Assembly: GCA_022605425.2 (NCBI GenBank)
Contig: JAKIMF020000001.1
Coordinates: 1,304,501-1,368,500 of the forward strand
Source of the DNA: Hamiltosporidium tvaerminnensis
Lineage: Eukaryota > Microsporidia > Dubosqiidae
DNA: 64,000 nucleotides
Direction: 5' to 3'
Shown here: piece by piece, positions 21,110-34,131 of the stretch
How the letters are laid out: every line of letters begins with the position of its first letter
Position numbering within the stretch: position 1 is the first letter of the stretch
The notes under the pieces: model-generated
What the model saw: the letters and a program-made list of their open reading frames with translations, nothing else
What the model was told of the DNA's origin: nothing
The model's database searches: none
Made by a program: the position numbers and the translations under genes

Positions 21110-21222
21110 TAAACAAAAAGATTCTTAAACAGCTTGATTGGTACAAAAGAATATTTATATAAAATATAAACAAAAAAGCTTCTTAAACAGCCTGATTAGT
21201 ATAAAAGAATATTTATATAAAA
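21110..21222. repeat. Tandem duplication, period about 58 bp
   Basis: AAACAAAAAGATTCTTAAAC (21110) and AAACAAAAAAGCTTCTTAAA (21168) begin two near-identical copies ending AGAATATTTATATAAAAT. Confidence 0.8.
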
Positions 21223-21695
21223 TTTAATGAAATTCTACATTTTATACAAAAAAAATGGAATATTTAATTGAGATACATAATCTAATTTAGTAACATTATC
21301 TGTACATAAGAATAAATTTATTTATTAAGAATAAGATTACTATGACTTTTCTAATATTTAAGATGCCACAATAACGAAAAATTTTTATTTCTATTCATTT
21401 GAGAAAAATCTTTGAATTTCAATGCCTATGTTTTGACAATTGTGATTTTAGTACATTTTTTTAAAATAAAAACAGTAAAAAAAAATCTTATAATTGCTTA
21501 TCATGAAAAAAAATAACGAAAAAAACCGCAAAAAAAGAGTTTTTGCTTTCTGAAGAAGCAAATATATTAAATAAACTTTCATTAAATTACCGCAAACAAG
21601 CTTTTTCTATAAATTTTATTACTAAAAAAGGAAAAAAAAGAAATTTCTAGAAATAAAAAACCTTTATAAGCAAAAAAGTTTGTAATCCCATACAA

Positions 21696-24212
21696 ATGCA
21701 GAAGAACTACGATCAAGAGACAAAAAAATTATTAGATTCAGCCTTTACATTAGCCTATGAAAACAATAACTCTACTGTTGAACCAGAACATCTTTTACGT
21801 GTTATTTTAGAAGAAAAGCAAACCACTCTCAAACCAGAAGATAAACGTATAATTTCCGAAATTCTTCTGACCAAAATACATGCGTTTCCAAAGCAACAAG
21901 ATGCTCCTGTTCCTAATATAGGTACATCTTTGCTTAAAGTTATAATGGAATCGGAAAAAATTGCTACGACACGAAATGAATCAGTAACACCTGCACATTT
22001 GTTGAGTTCATTGCTTGAAATCCCCAAAATAAAAAGCATTTTTACGTCGAAAAACATTGAACTACCTTCGTTGGTAAAATCAGATGCGCTCTCTCAATTT
22101 TCAGTCGACATGATAGAACAGGCTCGTCAGAATCTTTTAGATCCTGTTATAGGAAGAGATGAAGAAATAAGACTTGTTATGGAAATATTAGCTAAGAAAA
22201 CCAAAAGTAATCCAATATTGGTGGGAAATCCCGGTGTAGGAAAAACAGCTATTGTGTCTGGATTAGCACAACTTATAGCAAAGAACAAAGTACCAACATT
22301 GGCGAATGCAAAGATTTATAATATAGATGTTGGTGCGATGGTGGCAGGAACTTCACTTCGGGGTGCATTTGAAGAGAGATTAAAAAAAGTTATAAAAGAA
22401 GCAGAGAAATCACCAAATATTATTTTATTTATCGATGAAATTCACATTGTACTTTCCGCAGGTTCAACGGGGGAAAGTGCTATGGATGCAGCCAATATGT
22501 TAAAACCAAGTCTAGCTTCTGGCGCAATAAAATGTATTGGCGCCACAACTTTTGAAGAATACAGAAAATACATTGAAAAGGATCCAGCATTTGCAAGAAG
22601 ATTCGTACAAGTTACGGTGAAAGAACCAAATATTGAAGATACAGTCACTATGCTACGTGGAATGCGAGAAAGAATGGAATTACATCACGGAATAAAAATA
22701 TCTGATGATGCACTCGTTTTTGCTGCTAAATGTGCCAAAAAATATATTCCAAGACGTCATCTGCCAGATAGTGCCATCGATCTTATTGATACGGCATGTG
22801 CCAGTATGGTAATTGATTTGGAAGGCGAGCCACAGGAACTTTTAAATATAAAAGGTAAAATTTGGTCTGCTGAATTGGAAAAAGCAGCTTTGGAATTAGA
22901 TTTGGGCAGAATTAAAAACCAACAAGACAATTTAATAGAAGAAAGACTTAAAGAAACAGAAACAAAAATACAAAGATTAAATAATGAGCTTAAACCACTG
23001 GAAGAGAATTTTTACAAAGGAAAAGGCAGAATTCTTGAAATAAAAAAGATTAAAAAAAGAATCGATGATTTGAACAGTAAATTAAGCAATGCAGAAAGAG
23101 ACAGAGATATTTATACGGTAGTCGATATTCAACAAAATATTTTACCGATTCTCAAAGAAAAATTAGAAAAACTTGAAAAAGAAAGTATAATCGGTGAAAT
23201 AATTGGTCCAAATAATGTAGCAGAAGTACTTAGCAGATGGGTAGGAATCAATGTAGGAAGAATTACATTAAAGGAAAATGAGAGACTGTTAAATATGGGT
23301 GATCGAATTAAAAGTAGAATATTTGGACAGGATACTGCAGTAGATACCGTTGTAAGATGTCTTTTACAGAACCGAGTCGGGCTTTCTGTTCCTAATAAAC
23401 CAATAGGGACCTTTTTATTTTTAGGTCCCACTGGTGTTGGTAAAACAGAACTTGCCAAAGCATTAAGTTATGAATTATTTGATGATGAGAAAAATATGGT
23501 TTGTATTGATATGAGTGAATATGGAAATGAAATGAGTGTAAGTAAATTGGTTGGTGTCAGTGCTGGTTATGTTGGCTATGGAGAAGGTGGTGTTTTAACA
23601 GAGGCAGTCAGAAACAAACCATACAATGTAGTTCTCTTAGACGAAGTAGATTTAGCACACAGTAGAGCGTTAAATTTACTTTATCAAATCTTAGATGAAG
23701 GTAGAGTCATGGATGGAAAAGGTGTTGTGGTTGATTTTACTAACACCGTTATAATTATGACTTCTAATATTGGGCAAAATGAAATTTTAAGTTCAAAGAA
23801 TGTCGAGGAAGTGAAAGGAATTGTAGAAAATAAAATTGTAGAGAAATTTGGAATGGCACTGTTTAATAGGATGGATGGTGTTGTATATTTCAATGTGTTA
23901 ACAATTGAAGTGATGAGTAAAATATTTGATTATAATTTAAATCAAATGAATAAACGATTAAAAGAAAAAAAATTAATGTTAAAAGTATCTGACAGAGTTA
24001 AAGACGATGTACTGGCAAGATGTTTTAATCAGTTTTATGGTGCTAGACCCTTAAAAAGGTATATGCAGAAAAATTTTATGGATGGAGTTACGAGACTTAT
24101 TTTGAGCCATGGTTCTGAGATTGAAAAAGGAATTATTTCTTGTTATTGTGATGATGAAGGTATTATTGGGGAAATAGTAGGTGATTATGTTTATGTGTTA
24201 GATGTTTTATAA
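21696..24212 (+). CDS. HSP101/Hsp104/ClpB disaggregase
   Basis: An 838-residue AAA+ chaperone that pulls proteins out of aggregates with Hsp70. N-terminal Clp_N repeats (about residues 1-140), first AAA module with Walker A GNPGVGKT (about 177-184) and Walker B LFIDEIH, a coiled middle domain (about 390-500), then a second AAA module with Walker A GPTGVGKT (about 577-584), Walker B VVLLDEVDLAH and sensor GARPLKRYMQ near the end. The length is slightly below yeast Hsp104 (908): the acidic C-terminal extension is missing, so it looks more like ClpB/HSP101. All catalytic motifs are intact. CCC at 21687-21689 precedes the ATG by 6 bases. Confidence 0.97.
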   Translation: MQKNYDQETKKLLDSAFTLAYENNNSTVEPEHLLRVILEEKQTTLKPEDKRIISEILLTKIHAFPKQQDAPVPNIGTSLLKVIMESEKIATTRNESVTPAHLLSSLLEIPKIKSIFTSKNIELPSLVKSDALSQFSVDMIEQARQNLLDPVIGRDEEIRLVMEILAKKTKSNPILVGNPGVGKTAIVSGLAQLIAKNKVPTLANAKIYNIDVGAMVAGTSLRGAFEERLKKVIKEAEKSPNIILFIDEIHIVLSAGSTGESAMDAANMLKPSLASGAIKCIGATTFEEYRKYIEKDPAFARRFVQVTVKEPNIEDTVTMLRGMRERMELHHGIKISDDALVFAAKCAKKYIPRRHLPDSAIDLIDTACASMVIDLEGEPQELLNIKGKIWSAELEKAALELDLGRIKNQQDNLIEERLKETETKIQRLNNELKPLEENFYKGKGRILEIKKIKKRIDDLNSKLSNAERDRDIYTVVDIQQNILPILKEKLEKLEKESIIGEIIGPNNVAEVLSRWVGINVGRITLKENERLLNMGDRIKSRIFGQDTAVDTVVRCLLQNRVGLSVPNKPIGTFLFLGPTGVGKTELAKALSYELFDDEKNMVCIDMSEYGNEMSVSKLVGVSAGYVGYGEGGVLTEAVRNKPYNVVLLDEVDLAHSRALNLLYQILDEGRVMDGKGVVVDFTNTVIIMTSNIGQNEILSSKNVEEVKGIVENKIVEKFGMALFNRMDGVVYFNVLTIEVMSKIFDYNLNQMNKRLKEKKLMLKVSDRVKDDVLARCFNQFYGARPLKRYMQKNFMDGVTRLILSHGSEIEKGIISCYCDDEGIIGEIVGDYVYVLDVL

Positions 24213-26475
24213 ACCTTCTAGGAAAATTTTAAATAAATTTTAGTTTTTAAAAATGTTTGAATTTCTAAAAATAGTCTTTTTGATTAAAGTTTATTTTTGC
24301 AGGCAGTAAAAGAGTCTACTTTTTATTTTTTTACTAAAGAAAGGATTAGAAGAAAACTTAAAGGTAATTTTTGTGTTAAAAAACTCTATTCTTTTTAAAC
24401 GTGCATTTTATAATAAAAAAAACTTCCCACCCTGAATTTTCTTGATTAAATGCTAAAATTTTATAATCTGTATACTAAATCAGAAAATGGATATATCATT
24501 AGGACCTAAAAAAGTAATGAAAAAGAAGATTGAAAAACGGATTCTGCATGGAGATAGTTTGTCAAGTATTTACATATGTTGTTTTCGTTTGTTGAAGAGA
24601 TTATAAGAAACTATATAAAGGTGAAGATTCTTAGGTATACGGTTCACATACAACAGATTCTCTCTTGTTTTTTGATGATCATAAGCTTCTTGCAATAAAA
24701 ATTAAACATTTGACTTTTAACAAGCGAGATGAAACATTTTTAAAAAGTTAAAGTCATTGAAATCAATAAAGATAATCGGATACAACGGATTCTTACTTTT
24801 GAAAGAGTTTCTATTCTTTCAGAAGGAATTGTTTTTTATAATTCTTTAGGAATAAAATAGCAAAAGAAACCTATCGGGGTTCATTTGTGCAACAAAGAGT
24901 GAAATTTAAATGGAGAATTGAAAATTAAATCTAAAAAATTTATTTTAGGCAATTAATTGACATACAATATTGTTTATCAGCTATAAAATCGGAGTAATTC
25001 TACTGGAATTAGCTGACTTCTTTTAGTTGCGTTATAGATTTGTGCATTTTTGGTGAAAAATAAAATTAATATTAGACCTGGATGTATAGAGGGGATTGAT
25101 TTGCTAGATCTAAACCTTGAAGAAATCTTCATAATTATAATTAATAGAATCGAACATATGCTTCTGCAACTCTTATATTGTCTGTAATGAAACAAATCAA
25201 TACGTATCAGAAAGACAGCAAATCGTAAGGTCAAAAATTATGATGTAATGAACCTTACAATATTAAAAGACATAATCTACTACAATATAGGTTCAGCGCG
25301 AAATCACATGAGAATTTCTAAAATTCACCTAGGAGTTTTTATTAAAAAGAGAAAACTGAAAATATTATGCCAAGTTTTATAAAGCTGGAAATAATAAAAC
25401 TTGTCTTTTAAATTTTGAAAATCCTTAAGCAACGAAACATCAGATGATTTGATGACACGATAATCTTTTATATTTTAGGTAAATACATATTTGAAGACAC
25501 AGAAGTAAGGTTTTTTTATATTCTGGAAATTTTAGAAACATGATAGATCTTTCTAAATTAGTTTAAAACTTTTTATGAACAAACGTGTTGAAAAAACGAA
25601 TTTGTTTGGTGTTCATATACTAATCAGAAATAAATGCCAATTTAGGCATATAAAACCAATTCGAGGATACTTAAATCAAACACTCTCTGGAAGGAGTATG
25701 GAGAAATAATTGTATATCGCAATAGAAATTTATGTATAGATTTAAAATAATGTCTAATTATATTTCTTCATACGAAATTAAATATGATTGGATTCATCGA
25801 GTCTCAGATTCTGCACAAAAATTGCCTGAAATTGTTGAAACAGAGAAAATGCAAAAAAAAGGCTTAGTAATCAATAAGAAACATATTATTTATTGTAATG
25901 TAATGCTAATTTCTTGTTTAGACATGCACGCGGTTTTGAAATTATATTTTACGTTACAGATTAAAAAAACTCTGAATGTGATGTAAATAAAGTTACTTTA
26001 GATGTATTATAAAAACTGTTAAAATCCGACTTTTGAGATTAAGCAGTTTTACTTCAATTAAATTCCGATAAAAATTATGATAAGGCATGAGGGGATGTAT
26101 ACAAGGAGTCGGAGGCATAAGCACTTTATAAGAGACTAACAACAGTAGCGATGAGCAAAAAAGTATTTGAAAATATTTTTAATGTATAAACTTATATTAA
26201 ATGAAAAGTTATAAAACAATTGATTGTCATAAAATACGGCAAAAGATTGAATATAAAAGCATGCAAATAAATTTGGAAGAAATATAAAAAATATACGGAA
26301 GTAACATAGGTTTTGAAGTAATTTATTTTTGTTAATCAGTATTTTTATAAATTAAAATGAATTATTTGACACATTTCTGAAAAAATTTGACATCAAACTC
26401 AAATTAAAGGTTTAATAAAGACGAAAGAAGTAAATTGGATTCCAAACTATAAATACTGGTTTTTTTCTAAAATTT
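24213..26475. other. Gene-poor region with possible coding relics
   Basis: No intact gene. Short frames such as 25732-25986 (84 codons, + strand) have unremarkable composition and no motif. Local base composition is less AT-rich in places (24500-25300), which may mean decayed coding or transposon sequence, but I could not assign it. Confidence 0.4.
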
Positions 26476-28807
26476 ATGCGATTTAATATGCGGGTTTTTA
26501 TCGAATTTTTTCTCAATACACCATTATTTTTCTTTATTTTGATGTTTAGTGATCATTCGTGTGAAAGAGGTGTAACATTCAATGTCTCTGGTGATAAAAA
26601 AGAAATTACTTCGTATTCGGCTGTAAATCAATTTGAAACCATGTGTTTATGTAAAATCAAAAGAGATAGTACAGTAGAATCAATGAAAGTAAAAAGTATC
26701 AGCAAATTGCTCATCAGAGACACAAATATTCAATATAAAAAAATTTATCATTAAAGATATAAAGAAAATTGATATCAATTTTGAAATATTCGAAAATTTA
26801 CCCAGCAAAAATTCAAATATCGAAATATATTTCTGTAATCATATAAAAGCATCAATATTTTTAACATTGTATTAGTTTATGATATCACATTGTTTGCCAA
26901 ATGATAAAATGACACTTGACACCTATTACACAATATTGTACTTCCTAGAATATTTAAGAGTTAAATATAATGATAAACTGCGAGAAGTTTTAAGATTGTG
27001 CTTTGTTAATTTATCAATTTCCATAGTCACAGATGATTTTGATATTGAGACGGTCTCATTTCATTTCTCAAAACAAGAATATTTTTCTCATCAATTATTT
27101 AAAAAATTATCACAAGAATATTTTAAATTTTCAAAATTTAAAATAAATATGATTGATCCGTTTTTTCCCAAAAAAAACATCTTATGATTTTAAAAAATTC
27201 GAAGGTTTGTATAATTATGATAGGAAACATAAATTGATCGTAAATGATTATTTTAATTTCTTTTTTTCTGAAAAGGTGGATTTGAATCAAAAAACAAAAA
27301 ATCTATTTATCATATTGTTAAATACATTAGACATAAAGTATTTACACATGTCTTTTGTAAACAGAACAAATTTGAAGGCTTTTCTTTTCGTATTACGGAA
27401 TTTAAAAAAGAATATTCACGAGATTATATTTTATGGTGGCTCCATATATGATGAAAAAAGTGAATCTCTATATAAAAATGCAAATTTTACGAGTTTAAAA
27501 AAAATTGTATTTTTAGAACCTTATATAGCAACAAATGAAATATTTTCAAGCCTTTTGAAAACAATAAATTAATTTATATTATGTAATAATAGTATTATGA
27601 ATGAGCAAAGCGAAGTTATTAAGTTCGAAGGTTTTTGAAATCTTAATATAGTTGATGATATAATAGAAGGTCTATTATGTGCATCCAAAAAGATACATCT
27701 AGAAAAATCGATTTGTTTTAATCTAGAAATGCTTAAAAAAAACATATATTTTTATTTGAAATTTATTAGTGGAAATGAATTCAAGCAGAAAATTCAAATC
27801 TTTGAATCCATAAATTTAACTTCATCTCGTTGGACGATCAAATGACTTCATGCATTTAATTTCTATTTCCAAAATATTTCTATTAGTTTGATAAATTCAG
27901 ATTGGAAGCAATTTTCAATCAAAGATACTATTTTAGAAAAAAATATAATCGAAATCATAATTTCTGGTTCAAAAATAACGACTGGTTTTCTGTAGGATAT
28001 TTTAAATATCGAAATAAAAAGCTTAGAAATACTATATCCGGATTTATTTGTCCAAACTATTAATTAAGTTAAAAACGATTCTATTGAATATTTTAGTTTT
28101 TGGCCCAAAAATTGTGTTGATTTTCGTTATTTTTTTGTGCTAATAAATATGATGACTAATCTTAAAAAAATCTCGTTCACATATGGAAATCAATTAGAGT
28201 GGCAACTTTTTGACGGTCGAGGTATTTATATCACGCAATTATATATGCGAAATATAGACAGGATAATTTATTTCTATAAACTATTCAAATATAATTTGAA
28301 TCCTCAATTTAATATAAAACAAAACGAAATAATATATAACCAATACCACCTAGGTTCCTTAAAATATTTTTTTCAAAAATATCATCTGAGCAGTATAAAG
28401 AGACTATATCGTTATGAGTTTTCTATAAATAAATTAGATTCAGAAGCATTTAGTAATTTCTTAATCTCGAAGACTTTGGTATTTTTAGTATTAAATTTCA
28501 AAATATTTTTTTGAGCGAAATGTTTTGTATTTCACAAGAATACAACATAAAGAGATTGGAATTAAAAGAAGTGTCTATATATCAAGCAGATTTTGATTTT
28601 ATTTCGAAATTAAAGAAACTTAAGGAACTTAACCTTCGTGAATGTGATATTCAGAAAGTTACTTACTCATATATAAAAATATTGTTTATTAGTGAATTTT
28701 ATATTGAACTTAAATATCGAGAAAAATATGATTTTTTATCTAAGAATTTTACTCGAATTATTAAGACAGCTTTCGAACCTAAATATATCGTTATAACGCC
28801 GATATAA
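26476..28807 (+). pseudogene. Broken leucine-rich-repeat protein gene, N-terminal signal or anchor
   Basis: Five successive reading frames form one degraded gene. The start (26476) encodes a hydrophobic N-terminus (about residues 5-25, FIEFFLNTPLFFFILMFS). Then comes a long hydrophilic part with leucine-rich repeat-like phrases such as IKRLELKEVSIYQADF, LKKLKELNLRECDI and FTSLKKIVFLEPY. The frame changes at an A7 run (about 26736) and an A8 run (about 27172), each consistent with one extra A, and at a T7 run (about 28505) in the opposite sense. In-frame stops lie at about 26873 and at several points between 27570 and 28140. It resembles large LRR families with signal peptides known in microsporidia. 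Similarity is by pattern only; no functional product is expected. Confidence 0.7.
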
Positions 28808-31800
28808 GGCTTGAAGTATTTGAAAAATATGTTGCCTCTTTAAAATATATTTATACCTTTTGTTTTTTGAATTATATTATAAATAATTTAATCCTTCGGT
28901 TTCTTAGACATACAAATATTTGTAACATCTGATCTCAGAGTAGGACCTATTGGTTTATTCAATATAGTTGGTTATACCTTATTTATTTCTGAGAATAAAG
29001 AAAATAAAAAGGTCGCCAAAGAATCAGAATATAAAATCAACAAAAAAAAACAACTAAGTTTTAAATCAGACAGGAAAATCAAATTAACCAAACAATTATA
29101 AATAGTAAATAAACCTGAAGTATTTTCTTATTTAAAAAAATATTAAATATTATCTGTAAAAGTATATATACCTTATCAAGGTTTGCTTTGCTTTCAAAAC
29201 ATAAAGTTTAAGAAATAAAGTTAAAAAATGGATCATTGTTATCCTTTTAAATAAATTAGTGGATATAAATAAAATTTTGAGTTTAAAAATGCAATAATTC
29301 ATCAAATAAAACGAGAAAAGATGTGGTAAAAATTAATAAAAGCTACAAAACTGGAGAAAATAAAAGTTTTTTTCAGATGTAGATATTTCTTTTATAAAAA
29401 ATCCAGCCATAACACATAAATTCTTTGAAATATGTGAATTACATTAGAACATTATTAGCCTTGACACGCTACATTCGACTCTTAAATCAATTTTGTTTCT
29501 ATTGAAAAACCATCTAATAGAGTTTAAAAAATTGAACGAAGATTCTTATGCAGAGCCATTTTTGGAAAGAAACTGGTTAATGACATTGAAACACATGGTG
29601 TACTCTATGGAACCCAAAAAGAAAAGACCAACTAGGTTTATGTTTCTAGCAATATAGACAGGACTTGTGTAATTCCAATGCGCTACTTTAAGGCTTCTTA
29701 GAAATTAAATATAATATTTGGCGGTGTTTTTAATATCAATATGTTGAAAAATCAGCATTATTCAATGACGCAGAAATGAAAAAACGTATTAAGAAAACAG
29801 ATATTAACTAATAACAACAAAGTCTTTGCGTTGCATGTTATCTATCTGGCCTATTGTTTACAAATAAAAAGAATTTTTATAAAATTAAAGTAATCAGTAA
29901 ATTGGTTGTTTGTTTCGCAAGCTTAAGAGTAAATTCATGATAATAAGATTTGTCTCTCGTTTATATAATAGTTAGGTAGCATATAAATGCTGGATTATTT
30001 AGGTAAATTACATATGAGAAATCGCTTTCATCATAAAATTTGCGCAAGTGTGCTATAAAGAGGTACTCCAAATAGAAAATGTATTTTTTTGATCAAAAAA
30101 TATCGAAATTTTAAACGTAACGTAAGACCTTCTAGATATCCCCCTAGGAAGAATTTTAGACAAATAAGTTCATTATGGCTTCAAAAAATAGTTTCCAGAA
30201 ATAAATCGATTATTGCCATATAAATTAAGCCGTAGATAGTATCTTTTTGAGGCTTGATTTAAAAAATAATGAAATTTTTGCCTACAAAACGAATTACGAT
30301 ATCGAAAATTTGAGAGCCTTTTTTTTAAAAGGAATACTATTTATGAATTATTTAAAAGTCTATTATATGTTTTTATCTGAACGTGTGGAATCCGAACATG
30401 TGATTAGTCGTGATTAAATCTTGATTTTTTGGCCTACTCTGTAGGGAAAAAAATTGGGTCATGCGTGAAGATTATTTGATTTTATCTGTATCAGATACAC
30501 AAACGGAGATATTTTATTGTTTAGAGAGTCAATTAATACCAAATATTGAGTGCTTCTCAATCAAAGAAGTTGAAATATTTCGAATTTGAAATTTTCGTCT
30601 AAAACTCGAATATTTGCAAGCATCTTTGTAATATTTTTAAAACTATATGTTTTTTTGTTCTTAACAAGCCAAATAATTCTACTGTACGTATTTGATACTA
30701 AAATACATGCAAAACAGAGTACTGAATACAAACAGATTTCCGGGTTAGTCAAATTTGTACAAGCACACGACAAAACAGTGAAAAAAATCGTTCTGCAGGA
30801 GGTTGAAAACTCTAAATTACTATTAAATAACTAGTTATAAAGGGTTAGAGATGAGCAAGAAGCAAAGACAGAGTTTGGTAAGCGTCTTTTTTAATAAGAA
30901 TATGAATATTATCTTTAAGTAAGATGGATTGATGTCAAAAAAATTATGATCGAATAAATCACGCTTCATTAACTGAATGCATCGAAAACTCTAATTTATC
31001 TGATTTTGTTATAGAATCATTTTGGACAACTATATTCAAATAGAAAATTAAGGGATCATCAGGGCCTGAATTTTTTTTAGCAAGAAGACTATAAGAAGAA
31101 TTCTGCTTGGATATAGTTGGACTCTTTTTATATTTTTTTACTTATTAACTGAACTAAAACATAAAAGTAAACATAAGAAATTAGAAATTCATGAGAATAT
31201 TTGTTCCTACAAAACAACACTCTTGTTTATATATGATATTAATTTTGGGCTCATCATGATATTTTTGGCTTAAAGACAAGTGAGGTACAATTTTTCTTAG
31301 TATAAAAAGATTTGGAGGTTAGAAAGAGGAAATCAAGGACAAATATTACGTGTTGTAAAGACTGCTACTTTTCTAGAAGGCGTAGGCGTTTACGGATATG
31401 TTGGAGTGATGGAAGATAGGAAGGGCAACCCAATATGTAGTTTGTCCGGGAAATAAAAACAAACTAAATACAAGACTCAAAAAGCTTTATGAAACAAATT
31501 CAATACCAGAAATTTAATTTAATGTTTATGAATATGTGATAAAATAAAATTTCAAAAAAATGAACATATATTTATCCTGATTGATTTATCCTTGTTAATA
31601 ATCGTGATACATGCCGTCTTAGAAAATAAGTTGTTACATTTTAAGTTAGAATGTAGGAGAAATTTGAAAACTTTTATATCAGGATTCGGAAAAGTCTGAA
31701 CATTTTTGAATCGCGTAGTAACTATATGATTTTGCAATGCTTGAACTACCTGAAAAAGAAATAAGTACCAAATGAGTATCAATTTTAACTATTTAAAATG

Positions 31801-33138
31801 ACAATATAATGCAGATCGACTAAAAAAAGCGTTTATCGGACTTGAATATCGAGAAGAAAACGTTATTACAACAAACACTAACAAAAACACAGCTAGAATT
31901 TTTATATATCAAAATAGAAAACCGAAAATTGCATCTAAATTATATAATAACATGAATAAAGAATCAGTAGCATTGATGATTCCAAGAAAGAGCTTATAAA
32001 AGGGAACATCAAGCCAACTGAATAGCTTTCTTCTGTTATATTCAAGATAGAAATTTATTATGTGATACAGAATAAAAATATCAAAATTGTTTAACATCTA
32101 AAAAATCTGTTGAATGATTGACTACTAATGTGAAATACTGCACACATATGGTCATAATAGACATCATAATGAGATATTTAGAATCCAAGTATAATTCTTT
32201 TAATAAATATAAATTTCGAACTTTAAAACGAATTATGATTATTTCTCGTACAGAAATACTTAAAAATGAGTGGGCTGAAAGAAAAAAAAGGATATAAAAA
32301 GATGCCAATGTTCAGTTTAATATATCTGATATATTAATTCTACATTTGAAATAAGATAAATTAATTATATGTATGATGAATCTATCTCAAAAAATATGTT
32401 TCGTAGTTTTGAAATCGTAATTTCTTAGAGATTAGCATACCTATAAAAATGATCTTATCAAAGATTAATATATAAAATTCTTGTAATTAACAATTCAAAG
32501 TAAAGTGTAAATTATAAACATATTTTTACTAAGCACGGATAGGAAATTAAAGGAAAAACAACAACCTTTATTGCTAAAATGATAATATCCAGTTTTTTTA
32601 ATTTTCGAAAGCGAAATCAAATCTTCATGTCTCCGAACTCAAAAAAATACTGGAAATTAGTATGAACACTATATTAGTGATATACGAGAAATTTTCTCTC
32701 ATCTGTAATTTATATACATCAGGAAGTGAAGGTTTAAAAATAGCTGAAATTTTCATTTTTTGCCTCTAAGATACTGTAATTAAACAACAACTTAATTCCA
32801 AAAAAAACATCATGGAAATTACTTTTAATAAAGGTTCTAGGTAATCTAAATAATTTTATATTCATATTTCATATAATATCTTTGTAAAATCGATAAATTA
32901 AATTTTTTTATTTAAAATTTTATATTTTTAAAAATTTAAAACGTCATTGTTTAGTAAAAAAACCACTAATTTTTGTAATAAACACCCGATGCGCATTTTT
33001 TATTGTAATTTAATCTAACAAAAATTTTGTTTCCTAATTACAAAGACAATTAAAGGAGTCTTATGTATTTTAATTATGAAAAAATAATTTGCAAAAAAAA
33101 TGAAGCATTTAAAAGAAATCACAACAAAGAAACTTTAT
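28808..33138. other. Gene-poor region, 4.3 kb
   Basis: No intact gene. A 70-codon open frame without ATG lies at 28889-29101 (includes IFVTSDLRVGPIGLF). A hydrophobic frame at 30586-30834 begins with TTG and could be a secreted-protein remnant. Neither is called as a gene. No RNA gene or clear repeat seen. Confidence 0.45.
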
Positions 33139-34131
33139 TTATTCATCCCGCTTACTTAATCGATAAATAATTATAGCTGCACCAACTGCTATTATCGAAC
33201 CAACTGTAATAAGACCTGTTTTTTTCCCTAATGCAGTTGTTGGCCTTGACATCTCAAATTCAACTTCCAAAAACTCCCTTTCTAATGTAACCAATTCCTG
33301 ATAAATATTGTCATTTAATCTTTCAATAGGAATTTTATTGTCAATTTTGTCATAAAATTTTACTAAAAGTAGAAAGGGGAAGCTGGTTGGACAGCAAAGA
33401 AAATAACCGTAAACTGCAAGTATATCCTCAATACTAACTAAAGATCTTATAAACCATGTCAATGTAGTATTCATATACTTTAAACTTTCATCGACATAAA
33501 TTTTTTTATTTCTTTTGGCCATCATCCTTATAAAAATACTGTTGTAACGAAGATACATTTTAAAATTGTCATCAACCAGGGGTAAATATTTTTCTTTCAA
33601 TACATTTGTAACAGTGACACACGTTTTCTTAAACAATTCTTCATCTATAAATTGATCGTAATCAAAATTATCTGAAGAAGTAGAAGCATCAGAAAGTCTA
33701 CTTTCACTCATTTTAGAAGTACTTTCATTTTCTGACATCCAAATAACATTATCTTTACTAAGAGATGTAGAACTGAGATTTATGTTACTTTTATTAGATT
33801 TAGATTTAATCTCAGCGATATCAATTTGCTTCAATTTTTCTTCAACTATATCTTTAAAATTATAATAAACAATCACTGAAACTATTTCACTCATACTTTG
33901 TAAATACTCAACTGGAATTGTTTTAAGTACTTTAAATAAAATTTCCTTAAATATTTCTTTTCGAGCAAGCGAAACTTTATCTTCGCCCTTTAAAAATCCA
34001 AAAGATCGTTCAACATCAACTTCAATGGTATGTAATTCTTTTTCTTTTTTACGTTTAACAAAATATGTTTTAACATCTCGTTTCTCTTTTGAATATATTT
34101 CTATCGCTGCTTTTATATCAAAACTTTTCAT
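33139..34131 (-). CDS. TBC-domain Rab GTPase-activating protein, TBC1D20/Gyp8-like
   Basis: A 330-residue protein with a TBC domain and a C-terminal membrane anchor (about residues 306-323, followed by RLSKRDE). The two catalytic fingers are present: IxxDxxR as I36-E-V-D39-V-E-R42, and YxQ as Y76-L-Q78 in EYLQSMSEIVSV. The later segment LTWFIRSLVSIEDILAVYGY, with FLCCPTSFPFLL, follows the TBC1D20/Gyp8 pattern (LSWLITWFGH..LYDFFLACHP). This subfamily is tail-anchored in the ER or early Golgi and acts on Rab1/Ypt1. A serine-rich insert (about residues 112-152) separates the two halves of the domain. No CCC start signal precedes the ATG. Confidence 0.85.
   Translation of the reverse strand: MKSFDIKAAIEIYSKEKRDVKTYFVKRKKEKELHTIEVDVERSFGFLKGEDKVSLARKEIFKEILFKVLKTIPVEYLQSMSEIVSVIVYYNFKDIVEEKLKQIDIAEIKSKSNKSNINLSSTSLSKDNVIWMSENESTSKMSESRLSDASTSSDNFDYDQFIDEELFKKTCVTVTNVLKEKYLPLVDDNFKMYLRYNSIFIRMMAKRNKKIYVDESLKYMNTTLTWFIRSLVSIEDILAVYGYFLCCPTSFPFLLLVKFYDKIDNKIPIERLNDNIYQELVTLEREFLEVEFEMSRPTTALGKKTGLITVGSIIAVGAAIIIYRLSKRDE

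Larger units (their letters stand above)
19782..21695. other. Repeat-bearing intergenic region upstream of HSP101
   Basis: No gene seen. Contains two copies of the AGTCGG repeat family (B and E), a diverged copy of the 4430-5110 island and a 58-bp direct duplication, each listed separately. Confidence 0.5.

Noticed and set aside
30586-30834. 82-codon frame with hydrophobic start
   Set aside because: Begins with TTG, has no start signal and sits in decayed sequence.
31310-31455. Phrase GVGVYGYVGVMEDRKGNP, recalling part of ribosomal protein L3
   Set aside because: Match is under 40 residues, with no supporting sequence on either side.
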